From: Thermovirgaceae bacterium
GTDB taxonomy: Bacteria; Synergistota; Synergistia; Synergistales; Thermovirgaceae
DNA: 34,377 nucleotides
Direction of reading: 5' to 3'
Assembly (NCBI GenBank): GCA_030656095.1
Contig: JAUSOU010000022.1
Location: 1-34,377, forward strand
Part shown: positions 1 through 9,400 of the stretch, one piece after another
Layout of the letters: every line of letters begins with the position of its first letter
Numbering within the stretch: position 1 is the stretch's first letter
The notes under the pieces: model-generated
The model's database searches: none
Told to the model about the DNA's origin: nothing
The model's input: only the letters and a program-made list of their open reading frames with translations
Made by a program: the position numbers and the translations under genes

Positions 1-80
1 AACGGAAGCCAGGAGACCGGCCGGAGGGCGAAGTCCATGTGTCATGCGCGGGCGTGACACGGCAGAAGTTCCGTCCTCAT
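1..80 (+). promoter_or_regulatory. Cobalamin riboswitch, 3' part only (cut by window start)
   Basis: Positions 7-22 fit the B12-box consensus (AGYCMGGAGACCKGCC) at every position, and this box is the most conserved part of adenosylcobalamin riboswitches. It is followed by a hairpin with a 6-bp stem (39-44 with 55-60) and a GC-rich loop, placed where family members carry the loop that makes the kissing contact with the core. The 5' half of the aptamer lies outside the window. The next gene encodes a BtuB-like receptor, the usual target of this riboswitch, so expression should fall when cobalamin is plentiful. Confidence 0.88.
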
Positions 81-108
81 AGGGCGGCCTGGCGTGTCAG
101 GCCGCCCT
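81..108 (+). terminator. Hairpin of the riboswitch expression platform
   Basis: A perfect 10-bp GC-rich stem (81-90 with 99-108) encloses an 8-nt loop and ends just before a short U-rich stretch and the Shine-Dalgarno sequence at 118-124. It lies between the B12 box and the start codon at 133. It is most likely the switching hairpin, acting as a terminator. Because the T tract is poor, it could instead act by controlling access to the ribosome binding site. Confidence 0.6.
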
Positions 109-132
109 ATTTCTGTTGGGAGGGACGGCTTG

Positions 133-1992
133 ATGAGAAAGTTTTTTGGTACGGTCTTACCTGTTTTTGTGGCATTGGGATTTGTTCTTGCGGGGTACCA
201 GTGGGCTGAGGCCGAGGTGGGCACGGTCGCACCGGAGTTTGTTACGGGGAGCCGGATATACACCGATCTCGATGAGATACCCGCTCCGACGTACGTGATC
301 ACGGCGGAAGATATCCGCTCCAGCGGGGCTGTCGACCTCGCTGAAGTTCTGGAAAAGAAAATTCCAGGGATATTCGTCAAGCAGAAAAGCGGTGTCACAC
401 AGGATGCCCAGATCGCTCTTCGCGGAGTAGTTACCGAGGTTCTCGTCCTGGTTGATGGTATTCCCCTCTATCGTTCCTCGCATGGAGCAAATGCAGCGAC
501 GGTGGACTACCGTGCGTTTCCGCTCGAGGCGATCGATCGAATTGAGGTGGTGAAAGGCGGCGGCTCAGCTATTTACGGTTCTATGGCTGCGGGCGGAGTC
601 ATCAACATCATCACAAAGAAACCGGATAGTGCGGGCGGCAGGGTTCTCGCTGAAGCAGGCCCCAGCGGCTGGCGCAGGTACTACGTATCCGGCAACACCG
701 GTGGCGGGAGTTTGAGCGCGGGCATCTGGTATGAGCGCGTCGAGGAGGGTCAAAAGAGGCTCTTTTACGACACCACCCCTGACCAAAGGTACGATGCCCT
801 GGACTACAAGGGCGATGCCTGCGGCGTAAACATTGCCGGGGATAGCTGGGTCTTCAGGGCTGCAACGGGTGAGTACGGATACAAGTATAATTCGCCGAAC
901 TGGTCGACGGGTTTGCCCGAGCTGAACGACGAGAAAAAAGGGTATAACCGCTACTCATTCCGCTATGATTCCGATTTCTGGTATCTTCTGGCAGGATATG
1001 ACACGCAGCGATTTGACATTCTGCAGAACACAAACAACTTCTATGAGGACAGTGCCTATACCGCGGAGTTCGGCGGTAAAAGTGTTGTTGGCGATGCTCT
1101 GCTTGCATGGGGAGTGTTCTATCGCTGCGAGGACACCGAATTCTCGGCGGGTGGGGTGGATCCTGTTACTTCGAAAAACCGCTCCAATATTGCGCCCTTC
1201 GGGGAGCTGTCGTATGCCTTCGGAGACTGGGTAACAAATCTTGGGCTGAGGTACGAGATGTGGAATCAGGAGTCCAACGATTACGATGAACTGATCCCGA
1301 AAATCAGCATTCAGCGGCAGTTTCCTGGCGGCAGCCTTTTCTACGTCTCCGCTTCCAGGGTATTTGCGATGCCGAGCATGTATGAATTATACGCGGATGT
1401 TCCTTCATGGTGGGGGTTTTCCGGCAATCCCGACCTGAAGCCGGAAAGAGGCTGGAGCTACGAATTGGGGTTGAAAAGTGCCGTAGTGGCGAATCCCTGG
1501 AACGCAGGACTGTTCTTTTTGGAAATTCAGGATAAGATCCGGACAAACGACTTTTGGACCTCGTATATCAACCTTGCGGAGTTCCGGTCCTACGGGATCG
1601 AGGCAGCGAAGAAGTGGCGCCTGGGTTCCGCCTGGACGGTTGGACTGCAAGGGACCTGGCAGCATCCGGAGGAAAAGACAACCAGCTCCTCTGCGTGGGC
1701 AAGAAGTTACGGCATCCCGGAGTGGGAGATAGGCGGGTCTCTTGAGTATAGAGATGGACCATGGGCAGCCTTGCTTTCGATCAACTGGGCCGGGAACCGC
1801 ATGGGAAATGCTACCTGGGATCCAGAGAATTATGTGCTTGCCGATCTGACGTTATCATGGGAGTCGGGGAGCGACACCATTCGGCTCTACTGCGTCAACA
1901 TCTTCGACAGTGATTACTTGTACAATTCCGCAGGCTGGTATTACTATGGTCCTGAGCGAGGCATACGCCTGAGTTGGGAGCGGCGTTTCTAG
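133..1992 (+). CDS. btuB: TonB-dependent outer-membrane receptor, BtuB-like (cobalamin uptake)
   Basis: This is an outer-membrane receptor that probably imports cobalamin using TonB energy. The first ~28 residues form a signal peptide (basic MRK, hydrophobic core, cleavage near AEA). The plug domain follows at about residues 30-165, with typical elements such as ALRGV, VLVDGIPL and the end of the plug around INIITKK. The rest is an aromatic-rich beta barrel that ends in phenylalanine, as outer-membrane proteins need for BAM assembly. Length is 619 residues, close to E. coli BtuB. I chose ATG 133 because GGGAGGGA lies 8 nt upstream; the in-frame GTG at 94 lies inside the regulatory hairpin. 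Cobalamin as substrate is inferred mainly from the riboswitch. No btuCDF genes are visible here. Confidence 0.85.
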   Translation: MRKFFGTVLPVFVALGFVLAGYQWAEAEVGTVAPEFVTGSRIYTDLDEIPAPTYVITAEDIRSSGAVDLAEVLEKKIPGIFVKQKSGVTQDAQIALRGVVTEVLVLVDGIPLYRSSHGANAATVDYRAFPLEAIDRIEVVKGGGSAIYGSMAAGGVINIITKKPDSAGGRVLAEAGPSGWRRYYVSGNTGGGSLSAGIWYERVEEGQKRLFYDTTPDQRYDALDYKGDACGVNIAGDSWVFRAATGEYGYKYNSPNWSTGLPELNDEKKGYNRYSFRYDSDFWYLLAGYDTQRFDILQNTNNFYEDSAYTAEFGGKSVVGDALLAWGVFYRCEDTEFSAGGVDPVTSKNRSNIAPFGELSYAFGDWVTNLGLRYEMWNQESNDYDELIPKISIQRQFPGGSLFYVSASRVFAMPSMYELYADVPSWWGFSGNPDLKPERGWSYELGLKSAVVANPWNAGLFFLEIQDKIRTNDFWTSYINLAEFRSYGIEAAKKWRLGSAWTVGLQGTWQHPEEKTTSSSAWARSYGIPEWEIGGSLEYRDGPWAALLSINWAGNRMGNATWDPENYVLADLTLSWESGSDTIRLYCVNIFDSDYLYNSAGWYYYGPERGIRLSWERRF

Positions 1993-2020
1993 GTTTTTTC
2001 CGGGAAAATAGTTCTAAAAG

Positions 2021-2050
2021 GGGAGCGCTTATTTACGGCTCCCTTTTTTT
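2021..2050 (+). terminator. Intrinsic terminator after the receptor gene
   Basis: A 6-bp stem (2021-2026 with 2038-2043) is followed directly by seven T residues. It lies 28 nt after the receptor stop codon. The 214 bases from here to the next gene hold no gene. A TACAAT at 2069-2074 might be a -10 box, but no convincing -35 accompanies it. Confidence 0.85.
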
Positions 2051-2264
2051 GTATCCATTTTTTTCCTGTACAATACATCCGGAATCCATTTAATCTTCAT
2101 ACCCCTTGAGGTTATGGAATGATCGCCGGGATCCGTGAAACCATCAGGGGCCCCGTATAGCCCGGAGCAGGGATTCCTTCAGGAGAAGAGACTTCAATTG
2201 ATTTTTAAGGGGAAGACATCGCCGGACCTCCAATTAAAAAAGACGAAGGAGGCGTTGACCTGTT

Positions 2265-2816
2265 TTGACCTATAAAATTCTTCTGCACGTCTGCTGTGCT
2301 CCCGATGCTACCGTTCCCTGGCCCATTCTCATTGATGAGGGGCATAATGTGGCGGGGTATTTTTACTCATCGAATATCCATCCCCGTTCCGAGTTCTCAA
2401 GACGCGCGGATGACGTTAGGGCGCTTGCAAAAATACTGGCAAAGGATTGTATAGTTGACGCGTACATGCCTGTTGAATGGCTCGATAAGGTCCGTGGCGT
2501 TCTTCTTTCACCCGAAGGCGGTCCAAGGTGCGCCGCCTGCTTCAGGGCCCAGATGGAGGGTGCCGCAAAAGCAGCTGTCTCGGGAGGGTTCGATGCCCTT
2601 TCCACGACTCTTTCCATAAGCCCCCATAAGGATGTCGGAGTAATAAACGCGGTTGGCGAACAGGTATGCCGGGGGTACGGCCTGAAATGGTTTTTCAGGG
2701 TCTGGAGAAAGAACGGGGGGTTCGCCCTCTCGGTCCAAAGAAGCGCAGAAATGGGCCTTTACAGGCAGAGATATTGCGGTTGCGTGCTCAGCATCAGGAA
2801 AGATGGAACGGAGTGA
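2265..2816 (+). CDS. queH: Epoxyqueuosine reductase QueH
   Basis: QueH reduces epoxyqueuosine to queuosine in tRNA, the last step of queuosine synthesis, and is a non-homologous replacement for QueG. The family signature is complete: HVCCAPD near the N-terminus (Cys10, Cys11), YSSNIHP at about 34-40, RCAACF (Cys89, Cys92), STTLSISPHKD at 113-123, and RQRYCGC near the end (Cys171, Cys173). These Cys residues hold the iron-sulfur cluster and active site in the family. At 183 residues it is full length. The start is TTG at 2265, with AAGGAGG about 12 nt upstream. It begins a run that continues into the next gene with only a few bases between them. Confidence 0.93.
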   Translation: MTYKILLHVCCAPDATVPWPILIDEGHNVAGYFYSSNIHPRSEFSRRADDVRALAKILAKDCIVDAYMPVEWLDKVRGVLLSPEGGPRCAACFRAQMEGAAKAAVSGGFDALSTTLSISPHKDVGVINAVGEQVCRGYGLKWFFRVWRKNGGFALSVQRSAEMGLYRQRYCGCVLSIRKDGTE

Positions 2817-2823
2817 TGGTTTG

Positions 2824-3816
2824 ATGGAAAAAGAGCCGGATTTTGTAACGTCGGGGAAACTGGCTCCTGAAATTCTGGAAAGTGCCGTTCTGGCCTTCGG
2901 GGGCGCAAAGAGAAAGGAAGTCCTTATAGGGCCGGGAGTAGGTGAGGATGCCGCCGTGATCGAATGGCCGGCCGGGAAATACCTTGTTGTTGCCTCCGAC
3001 CCGATCGTGGGGGCCGACAAGGGAGCGGGCAGGCTTCTTGTGACTGTCAACTCCAACGATATCGCCTCCAAGGGGGCCGACCCGGCCTTCCTGATCAGCA
3101 CGCTGATCTTTCCGGCGGGCACGACTCCTGAGGGGATATCCTCACTTGTCAGGGAGATCCACGAGGCTTGTCTCGAAGCCGGCATTTCCGTCGTGGGAGG
3201 GCACACGGAGATCAATGAAAGATACCGCCACCCGGTCCTCTGCGCGACCATGATCGGCATGGCCGACCGCGTGCTTTCGGCCCGTGACGTAAGGCCCGGC
3301 GATGCCGTTCTTATGACCAAACACGTCGGTATCGAGGGCATGTGCATACTTGCGAACGACCGAAGGGAGCTCATGAAAAAGTGCCTGAGCGAAGGCGGGA
3401 TCGACGAAATTCTGGGATGGCACTCTCTTCTGGACGTTCTCCCCGAATCCCGGATACTCCGGAAGTGGGCGTCATTCATGCATGACCCGACAGAGGGAGG
3501 GTTCCTCGGGGGTCTTGGAGAGATATCCCGCCTCAGCGGCCTTGGAATGGAGCTCGACCGGGATGCCGTCATGATGCACCCCCTTACCGAAACCTGCTCG
3601 AAAGCACTCGGCTTCGACCCCTTGCGGCTGATATCGTCGGGGGTTCTCGTGGCGGTCATTCCCGCAACGAACGTCGAAGAGGCTCTTGAGACACTTCGGA
3701 AGGCGGGGATCGGCAGTTCCGTGATCGGCCGGATCGTAGAGGGAAAGGGCAACGTGGGGGTAGAGACCAGGGAGGAACTCTGGCGACTTCTTGCGGAAGG
3801 CAGGAATTCCGGTTGA
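2824..3816 (+). CDS. AIR synthase-like protein (PurM/HypE superfamily)
   Basis: This is an ATP-binding protein of the PurM/HypE/SelD/ThiL fold. Visible motifs are GEDAAVIEW (about 40-48), SNDIASKGADP (about 76-86), GGHTEI (about 126-131) and HDPTEGG (about 222-228), the last resembling the HDPTRGG motif of HypE. It lacks the C-terminal cysteine tail on which HypE makes the cyano group, and no other hyp genes are nearby, so hydrogenase maturation is doubtful. The substrate is unknown. ATG 2824 is preferred because GGAG lies 11 nt upstream; ATG 2803 overlaps queH but has a poorly spaced ribosome binding site. The stop overlaps the next start (TTGA). Confidence 0.8.
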   Translation: MEKEPDFVTSGKLAPEILESAVLAFGGAKRKEVLIGPGVGEDAAVIEWPAGKYLVVASDPIVGADKGAGRLLVTVNSNDIASKGADPAFLISTLIFPAGTTPEGISSLVREIHEACLEAGISVVGGHTEINERYRHPVLCATMIGMADRVLSARDVRPGDAVLMTKHVGIEGMCILANDRRELMKKCLSEGGIDEILGWHSLLDVLPESRILRKWASFMHDPTEGGFLGGLGEISRLSGLGMELDRDAVMMHPLTETCSKALGFDPLRLISSGVLVAVIPATNVEEALETLRKAGIGSSVIGRIVEGKGNVGVETREELWRLLAEGRNSG

Positions 3817-4931
3817 GTGATAAAGAACATCTTGAGCGCAGGATCGAGTCGCTCAGGAGCCGGATGAGGTCGGCCAATGTGGATGCGGCTGTGGTTCTGG
3901 TCAGGGAGGGGCTCAACTGGGAGACCTGCTTCTATCTGAGCGGATTCAGGGGGTCGAGCTGTGCCCTGGCCCTGTTGCCTGATGACGCCTTTCTGGTCAC
4001 CGACGGGAGGTACCTTGCCCAGGCCGCCGGGCAGACCCATCTCAGGGTCATCGATCAGGGAGCGGCTCCAATACTGGATGTTCTTAAAAACCTTCTATCC
4101 GGAAAGGCCGGGATCGGGAATCTGGGCTTTCAGGCCGACAGGGTGACATGCGACCTGTTGGGAAGTCTTAAAAACATTGGCGGCGATCTGGTCGACATCT
4201 CGGTTATATTCTCAGGGCTCAGGAGGAACAAGGATCCCCTGGAGGTAGGAGATATCTCAAAGGCGGCAGAAATATCTGCCGCCGCCTTGACTTCATCCAT
4301 TACAAAAGCCGGGCAGATCTTTACCGAGAAGGGTTTTGCCGCCAGGCTCGAATATGAGATGAAAACAGCCGGAGCGGAGGGGGGCTGGGGGGCCCAGGAG
4401 TTTATAGTCGCTTCGGGTCCCAGGAGCGCCTTTCCTCACGGGGTTCCGACGGATCGACGGGTGATGCCGGGGGAGAACGTGACAGTGGATTTCGGATCAA
4501 GGTTCAACGGATACATCTGTGACATTACGAGGACACTCTCACTCAGCGAGCCGCCCGCGTGGATTGTCGAAGCCCATGATCTGCTTGTTGAGGCCCAGGC
4601 GGCTGCGCTACCCCTTCTGGAGCCGGGCAGGCCGACGGCGGAAGCCGACAGGGCCGCAAGGAGTGTCATCGAAAGAGCGGGCTTCAAAGAGGCCTTCACC
4701 CACAGCCTTGGCCACGGGATAGGCCTGGATGTACACGAGGCTCCGGTTATTTCTTCACGCTCCGGAGAATCCTTTGCCGTTGGCGACGTGGTCACGGTTG
4801 AGCCGGGTATCTACTTCCCCGGCAAGGGTGGGGTGAGACTGGAAGATGACTACCACATATCGGATAATGGGCCGGTCTGTCTCACCTCTCATCTGCCCCG
4901 GAAGATCTTCGTCGTTGACCCTGAGATCTGA
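3813..4931 (+). CDS. Xaa-Pro aminopeptidase-type metallopeptidase (M24B)
   Basis: This is a cytoplasmic dimetal peptidase that probably removes N-terminal residues next to proline. The N-terminal third is a creatinase-like domain (YLSGFRGSS, VTDGRYLAQA) and the rest is the pita-bread catalytic domain. Metal ligands are visible in order: the Asp of VTVDFGSRFNG, the Asp of CDITRT, the His of HSLGHGIGLDVHE, the Glu of TVEPGIY and the Glu of VRLEDDYH. Length is 372 residues, usual for bacterial YqhT/PepQ-type enzymes. The TTG start at 3813 overlaps the previous stop, with AGGAA six bases upstream, so translation is probably coupled. Confidence 0.9.
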   Translation: MSDKEHLERRIESLRSRMRSANVDAAVVLVREGLNWETCFYLSGFRGSSCALALLPDDAFLVTDGRYLAQAAGQTHLRVIDQGAAPILDVLKNLLSGKAGIGNLGFQADRVTCDLLGSLKNIGGDLVDISVIFSGLRRNKDPLEVGDISKAAEISAAALTSSITKAGQIFTEKGFAARLEYEMKTAGAEGGWGAQEFIVASGPRSAFPHGVPTDRRVMPGENVTVDFGSRFNGYICDITRTLSLSEPPAWIVEAHDLLVEAQAAALPLLEPGRPTAEADRAARSVIERAGFKEAFTHSLGHGIGLDVHEAPVISSRSGESFAVGDVVTVEPGIYFPGKGGVRLEDDYHISDNGPVCLTSHLPRKIFVVDPEI

Positions 4932-5017
4932 AGCCTCCGTCGCGTTGTCTTTTCGCGAAAGGCCTTTTATAATCGGGGGTAAGGCAGGAATATAGTAAAC
5001 AGCCAAAAGGGGGAAGC

Positions 5018-5182
5018 ATGATGAAGAAGTACCTGTGTACCGTTTGTGGATACGAGTACGATCCAGCGGTCGGCGATCCCGACGGCGGAGTTGCACCGGG
5101 TGTCTCCTTTGATGACCTTCCCGACGGATGGGTTTGCCCGGTCTGTGGTGTAGGGAAGGACATGTTCGAGGCGGTCGACTGA
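5018..5182 (+). CDS. Rubredoxin
   Basis: This is a 54-residue electron carrier with one iron bound by four cysteines. The pairs are CTVCGY (Cys7, Cys10) and CPVCGV (Cys40, Cys43), and the DLPDGWVCP segment is typical. Rubredoxins in anaerobes commonly feed electrons to oxygen- or peroxide-reducing enzymes. No partner reductase lies beside it here. Two adjacent ATG codons (5018, 5021) follow a run of G residues; the second has the better spacing. A strong terminator follows. Confidence 0.95.
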   Translation: MMKKYLCTVCGYEYDPAVGDPDGGVAPGVSFDDLPDGWVCPVCGVGKDMFEAVD

Positions 5183-5212
5183 TCCGCCTTTCTGTTGGAA
5201 AAGATTATGCCG

Positions 5213-5238
5213 GGGAGGCCATTTCAGGCCTCCCTTTT
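5213..5238 (+). terminator. Intrinsic terminator after rubredoxin
   Basis: A perfect 8-bp stem (5213-5220 with 5227-5234) with a 6-nt loop is followed by TTTT. It separates the queH-to-rubredoxin group from carAB. Confidence 0.88.
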
Positions 5239-5270
5239 CATATCTGCGCCCGGCAGGGCGCACATATCCG

Positions 5271-5298
5271 TTGACAGATCTTCAGCGTAGAATATAAT
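5271..5298 (+). promoter_or_regulatory. Sigma-70 promoter of carAB
   Basis: TTGACA (5271-5276) and TATAAT (5293-5298) are both perfect consensus hexamers, separated by 16 bp. Transcription would start near 5305, leaving a leader of about 70 nt before carA that is A/T-rich and carries a GGGAGGA ribosome binding site. I see no obvious attenuator hairpin in the leader. Confidence 0.85.
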
Positions 5299-5375
5299 CG
5301 TTTAGAATAAACAGGAGTTCCTTTTATTATATATTTTAAACTCATTTTCATTTACCCCCTCGGGAGGAATACGGA

Positions 5376-6419
5376 ATGACCGAAATGGAAATAGTCCTTG
5401 AGGACGGAACGACCTGGTCCGGTCTGGGCGAGGGAGGCTCCGCAAGGGGTGAGGTTGTCTTTTCAACAGCTTCGACAGGCTACCCGCAGGCGGTCAGCGA
5501 CCCCTCGTTTGCAGGACAGATTCTTGTCTTTGCCTTCCCGATGATCGGAAATTACGGAGTGGACGAGGATCTTCTTGAAAGCCCGCGTCCGTGGGCAAGG
5601 GCGGTGGTCCTCGGATCCCTGGAAAAGGGGACATCCCTCGGGCCATCGTTCGAGGAGTGGCTCTCCCGCTTCAGTGTACCGCTCGTCTCCGGTGTCGACA
5701 CCAGATCCCTGGTAAGGCATATCCGCACGGCCGGGGCGCTTCAGGGAACTGTCTCTCCTGTCGGCGAAGCTGCCTCTGTGCCGGGAAATTCAGGCCACCC
5801 CGTCGCGGAGGTTTCCGCGAAGTCCCCGGAGGTTTTTGACGGCCCGGGGGCGACTATCGCAGTGATCGATTACGGGCTCAAACAGGGGATCCTTCGTGAG
5901 CTGCTTCGGAGGGGGTGCCGGGTGATAAAACTCCCTCACAACTCCACAAGGGAAGAGATACTCTCATGGGATCCGGACGGTGTTCTCCTGGGCAACGGTC
6001 CCGGCGACCCCGCGCTTCTTGAAACAGAGATAGAAGTTGCGGCATCGTTGCTGGGCGCGATCCCCATAGGGGGAATATGCCTGGGATTGCAGATAATGGC
6101 CCTTGCCTCGGGGGCCTCAACCTTCAAACTCACTTTCGGACACAGGGGAGCCAACCACGCTGTTGTTGATCTCAGGACAGGCAGAGGCTTCGTTACGAGC
6201 CAGAACCACGGATACGCGGTTCTCGAAACAAGCCTTGCGGGTACGGGGATGGAGGTCACTCACCGCAATCTTGGTGACGGCAGTATTGAGGGGGTTCGAA
6301 ACCCGGAGCAGTCCGTTGTCGCGGTCCAGTACCACCCTGAAGGCTCTCCGGGGCCAAGGGATGGAGAGGAATTTTTCGAAGAGTTTCTCTCGCTGTGTGA
6401 AAGGGGCCTTACCCGATGA
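5376..6419 (+). CDS. carA: Carbamoyl-phosphate synthase small (glutaminase) subunit
   Basis: CarA hydrolyses glutamine and channels ammonia to CarB for carbamoyl phosphate, the precursor of pyrimidines and arginine. The N-terminal CPSase_sm_chain domain covers about residues 1-130 (STASTGYPQAVSDPS, GVDTRSLVRHIR). A class I amidotransferase domain follows, with the nucleophile Cys in GGICLGLQ, the oxyanion loop in GNGPGDP, and the catalytic His/Glu in QYHPEGSPGP. At 347 residues it is slightly shorter than E. coli CarA. Its stop overlaps the carB start by 4 nt (ATGA), so the two are translationally coupled. Confidence 0.97.
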   Translation: MTEMEIVLEDGTTWSGLGEGGSARGEVVFSTASTGYPQAVSDPSFAGQILVFAFPMIGNYGVDEDLLESPRPWARAVVLGSLEKGTSLGPSFEEWLSRFSVPLVSGVDTRSLVRHIRTAGALQGTVSPVGEAASVPGNSGHPVAEVSAKSPEVFDGPGATIAVIDYGLKQGILRELLRRGCRVIKLPHNSTREEILSWDPDGVLLGNGPGDPALLETEIEVAASLLGAIPIGGICLGLQIMALASGASTFKLTFGHRGANHAVVDLRTGRGFVTSQNHGYAVLETSLAGTGMEVTHRNLGDGSIEGVRNPEQSVVAVQYHPEGSPGPRDGEEFFEEFLSLCERGLTR

Positions 6420-9400
6420 AAACCAGACCTCTTTCGGTGCTGGTCCTGGGGTCCGGGCCGATACGCATAGGACAGGCGGCTGAGTTCGACTACTCCGGAA
6501 GCCAGGCATGCAGAGCCTTGAGGGATCAGGGGTATCACAGCATTCTCCTGAACAGCAACCCGGCCACCATACAGACGGACACGGGAATGGCGGACGTCGT
6601 CTATATAAGGCCCCTGGAGCCGGACGTTGTCGAGGAGATCGTCGCGGCGCACCGCCCGTTCGGCGTGATCGCAACCCTTGGAGGCCAGGTGGCCCTGAAC
6701 CTCTGCGTGGAACTGCAAAAGAGCGGCCTGTGGGAGCGTTACGGGGTTGCAGTGCTGGGGACCTCTCCTGGATCCGTCCAGAGATCCGAGGGCAGGGAGG
6801 ACTTTCGCCAGGCTATGCTGAAAATTGGGGAGCCCGTGATAGAAAGCACCTGTGTCGACAACGTCCGGGATGCCTTATCCTTCGCGGCGGTTTCCTCGTA
6901 CCCGCTGATAATAAGGCCGGATTACACTCTCGGCGGCACCGGCGGAGGCGTGGCTTACGACATCGACTCCCTGAAGGAGCGGGTAGCGGTGGGGCTTCGG
7001 CTTTCACCCGTATCAAGGGTCCTGGTGGAGCGCTACCTCCAGGGGTGGAGGGAGATAGAGCTCGAGGTAGTGAGGGACAAGGCAGGCAACAGGCTCTGCG
7101 TCTGCGGCATGGAAAATGTCGACCCCATGGGGATCCACACCGGGGACAGCATAGTCGTCGCCCCCGTTCTGACTCTCTCCGACAGGCAGTGGCAGCGTCT
7201 CCGTTCCTCCGCCTTCAGGATAGTGGACGACCTGGATATTCGTGGTGCGTGCAACGTCCAGTTCGCTATCTCTCCCGATGCCAAAAAGTATGCTGTTATA
7301 GAGGTAAACCCCAGGGCCAGCCGCTCCAGCGCACTGGCCAGCAAAGCGACCGGTTATCCCATAGCCAGAATAGCCGCAAGGATCGCTCTCGGCTCCCTTC
7401 TCACGGAAATGCCCAATCCGGTAACCGGCACAGGAAGCGCGCTCACGGAACCGGCGGTAGATTATGTCGTCGTCAAATTTCCAAGGTGGCCCTTCGAAAA
7501 ATTCCCCGGTGCCGAGTACAGCGTGGGAACAAGGATGAAATCCACGGGCGAGGTTATGGCTATAGGCCTCACCTTCATCGAGGCGACCCTCAAGGCTGTC
7601 AGGTCACTCGATCTTCCGGCGGGGATCCTCGATCCATTTGCCGGGCATATGAGCGAAACGGAACTGGCAGGTGAGCTCACCGAACCGACGCACCGGCGTC
7701 TTTGGGCCATTCTCGAACTTCTCCGCCGGGGAGTACCCGCCGCGATGATATCGGAAAAATCAGGCATTCACCCATTTTTCATAGATCAGTTCGCCGGGAT
7801 CACGCAGGCCTTTGATGTGCTGAAGAACCGGGGGCTTGAACCCGGCCTTTTGCGCCGCGTAAAGGCGATGGGTATTTCAGATACAGATATTGCCTCCTCC
7901 CTTTGTATGGACTGGAAAGATGTCCGCCAAAAGAGGCTCTCCCTGGGGATCGAGAGGGGTTACCGTGAGGTAGACGGGTGTGCCGGCGAAACTCCGGCGG
8001 AGTCGGGCTATTATTACGGAACCTGCGGGGCCGGAGACGACGGCATGCTTCCCGACGGAAGAGAGGCTTTCGCCGTGATCGGTTCCGGGCCCATCAGGAT
8101 CGGTCAGGGGGTCGAATTCGACTACTGCTGCGTAAAGGCCGTGGAGGCCCTTAAAAGCATGGGAAAAAGAGCGGTCATGATCAACAACAACCCGGAGACG
8201 GTAAGCACGGATCACGATATGTCCGATTCGCTCTACTTCGAGCCGCTGACTGTGGAAGATATCCTTCCCATCCTTGCGAGGGAACGTGTTTCAGGGGTTT
8301 TTGCCTCTTTCGGGGGGCAGACCTCACTCAAGACGGGCCTTGCGCTCGAGGCCGAGGGGGTCAGGATCCTGGGAAGCCCATCATCAGTCGTGAGCGCCTC
8401 CGAGGACCGCGGCCTTTTCTCCGCCCTCATAGATCGTCTGGGTATCCTCCAGCCGCTGGGTTTTGCGGTGAGGAGAGTTGATGAGGGGCTGGAGCGGGCC
8501 GCCGCGATAGGATATCCGGTAATGGTCAGGCCAAGTTTCGTGATAGGCGGGCTGGCGATGAGGGTGGTGAACACGCCGTCCGAACTTGGCCCGGTTCTTG
8601 CGATGGCGCTTCAGGCTGGGGACGGGCAGTCGGTCCTGATCGACAGGTTTCTTCCGGGTGTCGAGTTCGAGGTGGATGTCCTGTCCGACGGCGAAGAAGT
8701 AATGATCCCCGGGATCTTCGAGCACCTCGACCCGGCCGGCGTTCATTCGGGAGATTCTGTCGCCATATTTCCGGACGTTTCACTCTCCCCTTCGAGGCGC
8801 GAACAGATCGCGGACATATCCAGGCGCATAGCGATCGCTCTCGGCGTCAGGGGGCTGCTCAATATCCAGTTTGTTCTGTCGGGGGATGAGTTTTACGTGA
8901 TCGAGGCCAACCCCAGGGCCAGCAGGACCGTCCCCATTGCCGGAAAACTCACAGGAATACCGCTGGTGGAGCTGGCTGTCAGGACGGCCCTGGGAGAGAG
9001 CCTGAGGGAGATGAATGTTGCGCCGGGTCTTTTGGGAAAGGTCGGGCCCTTTGGTGTAAAGGTGCCCGTATTCTCGACGGAAAAGCTGCCTGGTGTCGAT
9101 GCTCTTCCTGGCCCAACGATGCAGTCGACAGGGGAGGCGCTCGGAGTCGGGAGCACAGTAGCTGAAGCCCTTTCGGAGGGGTTGAGGGGTGCGGGCTGGA
9201 AGGTTCCGTTAAAAGGAAAGATGCTTCTTTCCGTGGCCGACAGGGCCAAAACCGAATCCGCCCACGTTGCTGCGGCGTTCCATGCATTGGGGTGGAAGAT
9301 CAACGCCACTGCCGGAACCGCGGCACTCCTCAAGAACTGGGGGATCTCCTCCGGACCCGTCGAAAGGGGTAAAACCCTGATCTCAAGAATTGCCTCGCGG

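Noticed and set aside
2046-2074. Possible promoter for queH
   Set aside because: TACAAT could be a -10 box, but no -35 hexamer occurs at proper spacing and it lies almost 200 bp before the gene.
2075-2264. Possible preQ1 riboswitch before queH
   Set aside because: I looked for the short preQ1 aptamer pattern and did not find its conserved hairpin and A-rich tail.
2508-4040. A 510-codon open frame on the minus strand
   Set aside because: It lies antisense to queH, the AIR synthase-like gene and the peptidase, all with clear family motifs. Its translation is low-complexity and Ser/Pro/Arg-rich, as expected of a shadow in GC-rich DNA.
6508-7674. A 388-codon open frame on the plus strand inside carB
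   Set aside because: It is an alternative frame of carB with a Gly/Arg-rich composition and no family motif.
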